64,000 nucleotides of DNA from Helianthus annuus. Its lineage: Eukaryota > Streptophyta > Magnoliopsida > Asterales > Asteraceae. The number at the start of each line of letters is the position of its first letter. Within the stretch, counting starts at the first letter, position 1. The position numbers and the translations under genes are program-made. The notes below the pieces were generated by a model that saw only the letters and a program-made list of their open reading frames with translations, ran no database searches and was not told the origin of the DNA. The DNA lies in contig NC_035439.2 in NCBI RefSeq assembly GCF_002127325.2, forward strand, positions 138,199,901 through 138,263,900, given 5' to 3'. Shown in pieces: positions 23,877 to 32,393 of the stretch.

Positions 23877-24218
23877 ATGACACATGCCCACAACACCACC
23901 ATTGTTGCCACCACCACCACCACCATATTCCGGTGGAACTCTCCGGTGTTATACATATGTGGTAGTCTAACACTGATGTTGTGTGTAATAGCATGTGCAT
24001 TGATGTCGTTAACATGCTCTTACAACAAATCATACACTTCTTCAAACTCACCAGCCAACATAAGAGATGAAGTGAATCCATCTTCGCCGGAATTTGATGG
24101 ACAATTGTCGCGGGAAACTGAGGCGAAGATCGTCGTAGTGATGGCCGGAGACATCAACCCCACTTGCCTTGCTAAGCTTGTTCCATCAGGCACTCCTTAT
24201 CTCCATCAAAATGCATAA
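23877..24218 (+). CDS. GLUTAMINE DUMPER (GDU)-like membrane protein
   Basis: An intronless 113-residue protein. A His/Thr-rich N-terminus is followed by WNSPVLYICGSLTLMLCVIA and ALMSLTCSY, a single transmembrane segment at about residues 22-46 with the W(H/N)SPVPYLFGGLA-like entry typical of GDU proteins. After a polar Ser/Asn/Glu stretch comes VVVMAGDINPTCLAKL at about 89-104, the conserved VIMAG motif of the cytosolic tail. GDU proteins are plant-specific single-pass proteins that alter amino-acid export by modulating transport and working with RING E3 ligases of the LOG2 type. Length and single-exon structure match the family. There is no lesion, and a TATA box sits at a proper distance. 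I judge it a real gene; the GDU subtype cannot be told. Confidence 0.9.
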   Translation: MTHAHNTTIVATTTTTIFRWNSPVLYICGSLTLMLCVIACALMSLTCSYNKSYTSSNSPANIRDEVNPSSPEFDGQLSRETEAKIVVVMAGDINPTCLAKLVPSGTPYLHQNA

Positions 24219-24422
24219 AATAGTACTATTTTTTTTATTTTTTTTTTGCAGCAAATTGTCATTTTTATTGTAAACTAAGTATAGTAAAAGTTATGTTGTT
24301 AATGATAAGACCCTCTTTTCTTTCTAAAGTGTAATTATTGGATTAAAGAAGTTAGGGATGTTTGTTAAGCTTTTAACGAGACTCTTAATGATTGAGACCT
24401 CTTACTTCTTACTAGTTTAATA
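24219..24422. other. 3' flank of the GDU-like gene
   Basis: T-rich sequence with no coding potential, ending with the first copy of AGTTTAATA (24414-24422). Confidence 0.4.
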
Positions 24423-24648
24423 CTTAGTGTTTCAGACTGTTTGTTTCGCGAACAGATGTCTGAATGATTCAAACATTTGCCTCTGAATAGTTAAGCATTA
24501 TACTGAGTTTGATTGGTTAAGACCTCTTAGTTGAATTGGTCAGACATTTTCCTCTGAACGGTTAAGCATTATACTAGTTTTTAATGGTTCAAACTTCTTT
24601 CCGGTTCAAACTTTTTGTTGGTTCTTAGTTGTTCAGAAGTTGCCAAAC
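24423..24648. mobile_element. MITE-like element flanked by a 9-bp repeat
   Basis: A 226-bp segment with internal repeats of the phrases GAATGGTTAAGCATTATACT-like and GGTTCAAAC, bounded by AGTTTAATA at 24414-24422 and 24649-24657. CTGTTTG (24437) and CCAAACAG (24643-24650) near the two ends give a short inverted match. A 9-bp duplication would suit a Mutator-type element, but the ends do not fit cleanly, so the family is open. Confidence 0.5.
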
Positions 24649-24657
24649 AGTTTAATA

Positions 24658-24907
24658 GATTACATCTTGATGTTGAAAATTGTTGTGGAGATTTAACTTT
24701 TAAGGATGTTTCTTGATCGTAAGAGCATGTGTACCCACAAACACTGATAAAGTCACATAAACATATGATCATCATCGGTTTTTACGCCTGCATTAAATGA
24801 TTAACCTATCCAATACTATTCCAATTCAAACCAGTTAATTCTCATTAATTTTATGACAATGACCGGTTTTGAGGTAACAAATATCTGATAGATGGTTGAT
24901 TCCATGC
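24658..24907. other. Intergenic, nothing recognised
   Basis: Moderately AT-rich sequence with no protein-like frame or repeat structure seen. Confidence 0.35.
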
Positions 24908-24957
24908 AAAAAAAAAAAAAAAAAAAAGAAAAAAAAAGAAAAAAGAAAAAAAAAAAA
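24908..24957. repeat. Low-complexity A-rich tract
   Basis: About 50 bases of A interrupted by a few G. It produces Lys-rich and Phe-rich chance frames on the two strands. Confidence 0.9.
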
Positions 24958-25146
24958 CCTTGTACGAAGACTGATCGTATCACGAGAAATGGGAAGACGA
25001 GTAAAGGTTAGACAAAGAATATATATTGCCAGAAAAAATTTGACTTTTAGCTTTTGGTTCATAAATTCAGGTCCTTTAAGTTATTTTTCTTTAAAAACAT
25101 AAAGATTTTTTTAAACATAAAGATTACCTTTAGGTGCTAACCAAGA

Positions 25147-25250
25147 AAAAAAGCGTTCTTAGGTACCTTGCCAAATGATTCAGCGAGGTTCTTCCAGATT
25201 TCTGCCAAAAGCTGTTGAAGTTTTCTCTTTTATGACAAATGAGTGAAACT
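25147..25250 (-). pseudogene. Possible relic exon, minus strand
   Basis: A minus-strand frame reads KLQQLLAEIWKNLAESFGK and meets GTACCT, a possible donor. It looks protein-like and helical but I do not recognise it. A second minus-strand segment on the far side of the hAT element (near 27385-27306: KAASKTEKESREALQFQK) could belong to the same broken gene. Between them lie the minisatellite and the hAT insertion. Confidence 0.3.
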
Positions 25251-25510
25251 CGCTGTTTATAATTGCCAACTACTGAACTTCGTTGTTTTATTCAGCAGAC
25301 TTGTTACAAACCTCGCTGTTTTAACAACCAATTACATAACGTCGCTGTTTTTAACAGCCAACTACATAAATTTCGTTGTTTGTTTGTGCATAGTTAAAGA
25401 GGCTCGCTGTTTGTATGTACAAGGCTCTAAAGCCTCGCTGTTTATATGTACAAGGCTTAAAAGCCTCGCTGTTTGTATGTACAAGGCTTAAAAGCCTCGC
25501 TATTTGTTTG
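25245..25510. repeat. Minisatellite built on CTCGCTGTTT
   Basis: The motif CTCGCTGTTT or a close variant recurs at least nine times. The right part (25405-25510) is a clean tandem array with a unit of about 30 bp, GCCTCGCTGTTTGTATGTAC plus AAGGCTTAAA. The left part is degenerate. There is no reading frame worth keeping. Confidence 0.85.
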
Positions 25511-25525
25511 TGCCATCTTGATTCC

Positions 25526-27305
25526 CAGGGCCGGCTATACCCAGGTGCTGGGTGGGCTTGAGAACAGGGCCTAAATAATTAAAGGGCCCAAATTTTTTTA
25601 AGTTTTGTTTATATAATATATAGCCCAAATTTTTTACAGGCCCAAACCTTTGTAACAAACCCAATCCCTTAACCGATTACAGGCCCAAACCTTTGTCAAA
25701 AATACAATTGCGAGGAAATCAAACGTCGCGTTCTTCTGTACCAGGGATTGGGATTTCTGATCGAACACTGTGTAACACCGCTGCAGGAAATCAAACGTCG
25801 AGGACTCGAGGTATTTTCTGATCGAACACTGTGTTCTTCGCAGATAATAGTCATCATCATCACCACTGCAGGAAATCAAACATCGAGGTATTTGTTTGTT
25901 GTCTGTTGATTTTTGTTTGTTGTTATGATGTTATCTGTTACGAGTCTCAACCACGGTTCCGAGTTACGGTTCTGAGTTACATCTTGATTTCGACAAAGAT
26001 TCAGAGTCCAAGTGTTTTCATATCCTGATTTCGAGTTTACGAGTCGCAAGTTATAATCATTCATGATTAATGATCTTACTGTTGTTTATTTAGACTGATT
26101 TAGACTGTTATGAATGATGTGAATTGATTTTTTTTTGAAGTTGATATCCGTCTTCGTAAGCCCACTGCTACTCAACCGAAGCCTAAAGTGACTTCATCTT
26201 GAGGTAAAATCTTGATAATAATAATTATTTATGTTTTATTAGACTTCGTGTGAATTGTGATTGAATGGATGTTATTCGTTAATATGTAGAAATTATGCCT
26301 CCCGTTCCTAAATACAAACACCTATCCAGCCATCAAAAACGTAAGAGGAAGAAGCTACAGGAAGAGAAAAGAAAGGCGGACGAAGTAAAACAAAACCGAA
26401 TACACAAGTTTTTTTCAAAAGAAACTCAAAGTTCTAGTTCTAACTTGGGTGATGATAATGTGGGTGAAGACAATGTGAAAGGAGATGAAGAAGCTAATGT
26501 GGGCGAAGACAATATGAACGTAGATGTAGACAATGTGAACGCAGGTGAAGATAATGTTAATGCTACCGTAGTTGAAGAAGCTACTATGTGTGAAGATGAT
26601 GTTAATCCCGTTCCGGATATTGATATTTTTGATCCTAGAAATTGGGGTGGGCTTAGTAATGACATGATTAAAGAGTTGGTTATGAAAGGTCCAAAAAGAG
26701 ATAGGGATGTTGTTAAGGAGAATCCGATATTGATGCTAAAGAATTGTATACGGAGTTGAAGTTGATTACTACATTTTTACCGAGACATATTGACAACCCT
26801 TTTGACGTTTTAGACTATATCTTCCAACGCAGTACTACTTATCCTTATGCTATAAATGCATATAAAGTGTCGTTGACAATTCCGGTAACCGTGGCATCGG
26901 CATAAAGAAGTTTCTCAAAGTTGAAGTTGTTGAAGACCTATTTACGTTCTACAATGTCACAAGAAAGGCTAAACGGGATGGCGACAATATCCACTGAAAG
27001 TGAAATATTAGATACTATGGTTTACAAGGAGTTGATCGTGAGCTTTGCTTCAAAAAACGCTAGGAGAACCACACTGTCTGCTTAGCAAGTAAGTTTGATA
27101 CTTTGATCATTTTTGCTACACTATTTTTGTTAATTTGTTTTATCCATTTCATAACAATTATCGTAGTATTGTGAATTTTTAGTATTAATATATATGATTG
27201 AATGATTGATGAGTTTATGTTATATGAAGATTTGCGAATAGGGCCCAAATTTTTTATCTCGAACAGGGCCAAAATTTTTTTTTGTGATTTTCGGAGACGG
27301 CCCTG
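25526..27305 (+). mobile_element. hAT transposon, internally deleted, perfect 8-bp TSD
   Basis: The element begins CAGGGCCGGCT and ends AGACGGCCCTG (inverted ends CAGGGCCG). It is flanked by TTGATTCC at 25518-25525 and 27306-27313, an exact 8-bp duplication. Both subterminal regions carry the AGGGCCCAAATTTTTT phrase common in this hAT group. At 1,780 bp it is about half the length of an autonomous copy. Its transposase gene keeps only the two ends, so it depends on a partner for movement. It sits at the edge of a minisatellite and probably within a decayed gene. Confidence 0.93.
26295..27085 (+). pseudogene. hAT transposase, N- and C-terminal parts fused by deletion, broken
   Basis: The first 154 codons (26295-26759) give KYKHLSSHQKRKRKKLQEE and KQNRIHKFFSK, the basic N-terminus of the TTF-zinc-finger/hAT family. 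An acidic repeat region follows (DNVGEDNV, DDNVNxxEDNVN units), then DPRNWGGLSNDMIKELVMKG. The TTF finger, catalytic region and helical insertion are missing. After a frameshift near 26755 the C-terminal dimerisation domain follows (TIPVTVASA, RSFSKLKLLKTYLRST, MSQERLNGMATIS, VYKELIVSFASKNARRTTL), with a TAA in place of the usual Glu in AERSFSK (near 26903) and TAG at 27083. Normal family length is 600-800 residues. It is inactive. Confidence 0.85.
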
Positions 27306-27313
27306 TTGATTCC

Positions 27314-27808
27314 TTTTTGAAACTGCAGAGCTTCACGTGATTCCTTTTCAGTTTTTGATGCAGCCTTATTAATTTTCCATCAGCCATGCAGCCTTGAAAA
27401 CATAAAAAAGAGATGTGTGTATTGAATGACAAAAATTGAAATAGGGAAATAGTGTTTTGCAGAGAATAGTCTCTTCAAATGTAATTGAATTTTACAGTGA
27501 AGTCATTTAACCATATGTATGATACGCAGATTCTTGTAATAGTATTGTATAGAGCCATCTAATCACACCTTACATTTTTTGTACAATTGAGAATAGTAGT
27601 TTGCAGAATACTGTGGTTACTCACACCTTACATTTCTAGTCATATCATGTTATCAATGGAATGCAGATACCTATCTTGCTACATATATGTACACAAAATA
27701 TGGTTTAGTAATACAACACAAACCGTGTTCAAAAAACTTTCATACAAACCATCCAGACCTAAACCTCACCCTAGTTTAAGCACACACAAGAAATTCTCAA
27801 ACTTAAAA
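27314..27808. other. Region between hAT element and PMD gene
   Basis: The first 90 bases may be a relic minus-strand exon (see the 25147-25250 entry). The rest holds paired phrases, GTTTTGCAGAGAATAGTCTC near 27453 and GAATAGTAGTTTGCAGAATA near 27591, and twice TCACACCTTACATTT (27563 and 27620). It could contain the left end of the proposed large MULE, but no terminal repeat can be verified because the right end is lost. Confidence 0.35.
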
Positions 27809-30151
27809 ATGAGTTATCAATTGAATCCTGGTCCTCTCAGTAACAAGGTTTTGTTTTTACACAAGGAACACCGTGCGTTAGAGGTTTATAATCACCCGGA
27901 AAATTTTCAGTCACCCATAAACATCAAGCGTTCTGATCGTTCGTTTTGGAAGTTGGTGAGGCAAAATCCTATAGGACCACATGTGGAAGGTTATATATGT
28001 GAAGCAGGATTTGGTGGGGTGCTGGATAGTGGGTACCGTTATATAGACCACTCGTTAATAACGGCGTTGGTTGAGCGGTGGAGGCCTGAAACCCACACGT
28101 TTCATCTCCCAGTGGGGGAAACAACTGTCATATTACTGGACGTTAACGTCTTATGGGGCCTGCCAATTGAGGGGGTGCCGGTTTGTGGGGCGGATAACAA
28201 CGTTACATTTTCTGAGGCTGTGGACACGTGTGAACGCCTGCTTGGGTTCACTCCAGCTGAAAATCAGCTCAGCGGTAAACGAGTTAGCTCTGTCCGTATT
28301 CTCGCTGAGTTAAAGTCTACTTTTCTGAAGCTGAGGCAACGGACGATTAGTGCATCATACGTGCACACTTAATAATATTTTATCTAATAGGTTGTACAGT
28401 TTTTCTAGAAAATTCGAACAACTGGATTAATCTTCATTTTTTACAATACTTAGAGAATTTAAGTTCGTGTGCTAATATTAGCTGGGGCAATGCTGTTTTA
28501 AGCTGTCTCTACAGAAACCTATGTAACGCTACAGTACCCGATGCTGTAAGCGTTACTGGACCAATGTCAATTCTACAAGTGTGGGCCTGGGAAAGGATTC
28601 GTTGTGTGGCACCCGAGCCCTACCACTAGTTTAATTACAACGCACCATTAGCTGCTCGGTATGCTGTAAGCTGATTAAGTATAAAATTGTTTTAGTACTA
28701 GGACTATAAAGTATTAGGAAACTTAAATATATAATATTAAACTTTTGGACTTATTATTTTTGTTGCTAGAAGGGGACCTTTAATCATGTTGACGCCCCCA
28801 CACACTGTCTTAGATCTTATCGATCTCAACTTCAGTCTGTTCGCGAGGGGATGGTACGCTACTTCTAGGATAATACATGTAATTTTCTGTATTTGTTGCT
28901 AAAGTATTTATTTTTTTACTTCAGTTTATTTGGACACCGTACGATGATGTTATCGGTAGACTCCTGGGTATTTGCACTAGTGGGAGTGATAGTTGGAGGA
29001 GCATATGCCCTCTGATTTACTGGGAGAACGTCGAGCATCATTATCCGCAACGGGTTATGCGGCAGTTTGGCATGGTTTAACATATACCTCCCAGTATACC
29101 ATTATCCGTTGAAGAGCTTGCCAGACTGCATAAATCAACCCGGATTGGGAAAACTGGATGGGATTGGACCATACGACACGATGTTTATCTTTATGCTTGG
29201 TACCATCGTCATGAATCCGTTGTGGAGGGAGAAACAATCACCTCTTATCTGGTCGGAGACGGTTATATGCCGTGGTTCATGTGCCATACAGTTCTCTATT
29301 TGACAAATCCAAGGTCTCCGGCAGTTCCCATGCATGGTTTTCAAGATGATGGCGCTCGTGCCCAAATGCTGGTATATATATATATATATTTGTTTAGATT
29401 TTTTCACGTTAGAAAGTCTAAAATAATTTGTTGTGAACTAACTATTTATTTTTATTTAGACGGATGCAATGGGGGTAATACAACAGTCTGATGATCTGGA
29501 GTTCGCCCAAGCTGCCGCTTATCGGGCTACGAAAATGTCACGGCAATAAGGATACTCACAATATCCGAGTCACCTGACAACAGACCCTGTCGACCTAACG
29601 CCTTTTCCTCGTCCGCAGAGGTTACGCAGGCGACGACAACGTCAGCAAGGAGGTTCAAATCTTGACGCGGGAGGCAGTTCAAATTGGGGCATGAATATGG
29701 AACAAGGGGGCCATCATTTGTGAACGAAAATCAAATTGATGATCAATGGCGTATCCTCGGGCTACACAATACGGTTGGCAGCGGTAATTTTGGTGTGAAT
29801 CAAAATTATGATGTTGACCACCCAGATTTTTGGGCCGCTAATAGATTATCCAACCTTATTGGTGGGGACGTTAATACTGTGGTTACTGACAACCAAATAT
29901 ATACCGCTAATGTCCAACACCAAAGCAACAACGAGTTAGTCGGGTCCCAAAATAATCAGTCGGTGTATGCAACCCCCGCATCACAAATGTTGAAGTTTTT
30001 TCCGGAGAGCCAGGCTGACTTCAATTATTTTCCACCACATCAAAGTTTGGAAGATCCTCGTGCACATTACTCAAATGTAGACCCCACTCCCTTAGAATGG
30101 GGACAAGATTTAGATTTGAACCTATTTAATCATCCACCCCCATCCAACTAA
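27809..30151 (+). pseudogene. Plant mobile domain (MAIN/MAIL1-like) gene, broken
   Basis: Proposed exons are 27809-28372, 28391-28672, 28925-29371 and 29460-30151. Exon 1 (MSYQLNPGPLSNKVLFLHKE) contains HTFHLPVGETTVILLDVNVL and WGLPIEGVPVCG, the core of the plant mobile domain (aminotransferase-like PMD). Exon 2 continues with WGNAVLSCLYRNLC and LQVWAWERI. Exon 3 has WTPYDDVIGRL, CPLIYWENVEHHYPQRVMRQ and GDGYMPWFM. Exon 4 encodes a low-complexity Asn/Gln-rich tail. PMD proteins (MAIN, MAIL1, 'phosphatase 7 long form' annotations) act in silencing and genome stability, and PMD is also carried by plant transposons including MULEs. Lesions are TAG at 28627-28629, TAA at 29078-29080 (CAA-to-TAA type), a stop near 29547 and a frameshift near 29700. 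It is first in a plus-strand pair with the C48-like gene. Confidence 0.8.
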
Positions 30152-30313
30152 GTGTATTTTGATCCTATTTTTTTTTTGTAATTGCAAGTTTGTTGTACAT
30201 TATTGTATTCGATAAGCAGACATTATTATATTTGAATATTAACTTGGTAATTTACTGAATTTCGTCACTATTTGAATATTAAGTTGGTAATATTTTAATC
30301 TATTTCCTACCTC

Positions 30314-30321
30314 TATAAATA
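30314..30321 (+). promoter_or_regulatory. TATA box of C48-like gene A
   Basis: CTCTATAAATACA; the TATAAATA ends 56 bases before the ATG at 30378. The same core precedes three other genes of this cluster. Confidence 0.65.
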
Positions 30322-30377
30322 CACCCCCACTTTCCCATATCATAACCACACAAAAACTGCACTCACATTCCTCAACT

Positions 30378-31453
30378 ATGGTACACCGTCGCGATAAGCA
30401 AGTTTCTGATGAACAATACAATTCGTTTCCCATCCCGAAAATGTCAAGTATGATAATAAATAAGTTAAGGCGTCCAAGCAGTCACTCTAGCACCTCCTCT
30501 TATGATTCTCTTACGCGAAACGTTATCCAACATAACCCCGGCTCGTCCTTGCATAAGTCAACGGAAAACCGGATGAAAATCGTCTAGAAAGCAGTATTTT
30601 TGCAGTTCCAACAGATGAGTCCGGAAAATGGTCAAGTGATGTTGTAGAATTTTACCGCAACAGGGATTCTCCATTTTTCTATTCTCGTTTCTTAGATGAA
30701 AAACCGCTACCTAGAAACTTCTGGGGTAGCCTTTTAGGCTACGAGTCTAACGGTTGCCTAAATCACCTTGTAAGCTTACAAAGATATATTTCTTATTCTG
30801 TTTATGCCATACCAAGCACTGACTGTATGTATTTTTATCATTGTGCAACACGTTGAAGCGTGGACCTTAAGGCTAATGCGTCTTAGACAGTCCAAAATTT
30901 TAAAAAACCCGTCTAAGAGATTGCCTTGGACGGTGATACCCCCGTAATTTTATGAAGACGTGTGTTATACCAAGGACTGTTTTAGGGATTAGACATGGCT
31001 AGAAGGAAGGAACCATATCCTCTATTTTGGGATGTTGATTATTTGTATATTCCGTTATGGATGAAGCAAGAGGATTGGTTACTATTCCGTGTTGATATGT
31101 TTAACATGGAAATAACTCAATATTGGACTGATAAAAGATGGGGAAATGAAAAACGATGGCTGGTTGATCACGTTATGGACATTTTTCCGATTTTCTTTAA
31201 GCATTTTCTGGACCAGATTAACTATTGTTGAAACTCGAAATACTGCACAAATAAAAAAGTTTCCTTTGATTTAGTTCAAGATGTTGTGCCTCAGGACAAT
31301 GGTAACATTGCTAATTTAGGGGTGCTTGTTTGTATGATGATGGAGAACCTTGTAAGAGGCAAGTTGATGTTTGTAGACAGTGATGTAGAAGACGCTTGTA
31401 TCAAGTACCGGCGCTACATGGCTAACGAGCTGTATAAATGGCGTTGTTTGTAG
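30378..31453 (+). pseudogene. Ulp1/C48 protease-like gene A, catalytic residues absent, broken
   Basis: Exon 1 (30378 to about 30768) starts MVHRRDKQVSDEQYNSF. It is frameshifted near 30580, then reads VVEFYRNRDSPFFYSRFLDE and NFWGSLLGYE before a GTAAGC donor. Exon 2 (about 30849-31453) reads HVEAWTLRLMRLRQ and RLPWTVIPP, then stops TAA and TAG, a shift, FWDVDYLYIPLWMKQEDWLL and, after an in-frame TGA at 31229-31231, NIANLGVLVCMMMENLVRGK. This order matches plant Ulp1-like C48 domains, whose active site is (G)HW...D...Q...DCGV. Here the His position is Asp (EDW) and the Asp-Cys of DCGV is Asn-Leu (NLGV). The exon 2 acceptor is GCAA where gene B has GCAG. No protease activity is expected. Confidence 0.7.
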
Positions 31454-31536
31454 CCTCTAGGTTTTCATGTTTATCATTGTATTTTCTTTATGTTATTTAT
31501 TTGAACACAAGTGTTTTCTTCCTTTTTTTGTATTTT

Positions 31537-32330
31537 ACATTTTGGCAAAAAAGGCCCAGGCTGGCCTTTTCCGTGTCCGTTTCGTCACCGGTGCGGCGCC
31601 CGTTACCGTCACCGTTTTTCTCTATGTTTTAAGGACGGGTCAATGAGTACCTGGACCATGGGCGTCTTCTCGCCGAAGGGCTTTCTCCTCATTTCAAGGG
31701 GCCTGAAAATCCATAAAAGTAGTTTTTTACATTTTGGCAAAAAAGGCCCAGTCTGGCCTATTCCGTGTCCGTTTCCTCACCGGTGCGGCACCCGTTACCG
31801 TCACTGTTTTTCTCTATGTTTTAAGGACGGATCAATGAGTACCTGGACCATGGGCATCTTCTAGCCGAAGGGCTTTTCCCCTCATTTCGAGGGGTCCGAA
31901 AATCCATAAAAGTAATTTTTTACATTTTGGCAAAAACAGCCCAGGCTGGCCATTTCCGTGTCTGTTTCCTCACCGGTGCCGCGCCCGTTACCGTCACCGT
32001 TTTTGTCTATGTTTTAAGGACGGGTCAATGAGTACCTGGACCATGGGCGTCTTCTCGTCGAAGGGCTTTTCCCCTCATTTCGAGGGGCCCGAAAATCCAT
32101 AAAAGTCATTTTTTATATTTTGGCAAAAAAGGCCCAGGCTGGCCTTTTCCGTGTCCGTTTCGTCACCGGTGCTGTGCCCGTTACCATCACCGTTTTTCTC
32201 TATGTTTTAAGGACGGGGCAATGAGTACCTGGACCACGGGCGTCTTCTCGCCGAAGGGCTTTTCCCCTCATTTCGAGTGGCCCGAAAATCCATAAAAGTC
32301 ATTTTTTACATTTTGGAAAAAGGCCCAGGA
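31537..32330. repeat. 193-bp tandem array, four units plus a partial fifth
   Basis: Units start ACATTTTGGCAAAAAAGGCC at 31537, 31729, 31922 and 32115 (ATATTTT in the last), with a truncated fifth at 32308, giving periods of 192-193 bp. Each contains CCGTGTCCGTTTC, CACCGGTGC, GTTACCGTCACCGTTTTT, TGAGTACCTGGACCA and a GGGC/GCCC-rich stretch. The array fills almost exactly the gap between the 3' ends of two convergent homologous genes. Unit-to-unit differences are small, so it amplified recently or is homogenised. Open frames across it merely follow the repeat. Confidence 0.93.
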
Positions 32331-32393
32331 GGTCCGAAATTATTTATTAATTTAAACCTAATACATAAAGGATGAATACAACTTCTTGTTTTA

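Noticed and set aside
24835..25102. Lys-rich and Phe-rich frames around 24908-24957
   Set aside because: Translation of an A-rich homopolymer tract.
25245..25510. CRISPR-like look of regularly spaced repeats
   Set aside because: Units are directly adjacent variants with no unique spacers, and the sequence is plant nuclear DNA; it is a minisatellite.
26426..26665. Ser/Thr-rich minus-strand frame
   Set aside because: Antisense shadow of the acidic GEDNV repeats in the hAT transposase.
31511..31864. 117-codon frame across the 193-bp array
   Set aside because: The protein simply repeats with the DNA unit and breaks in later units; no start context or homology is seen.
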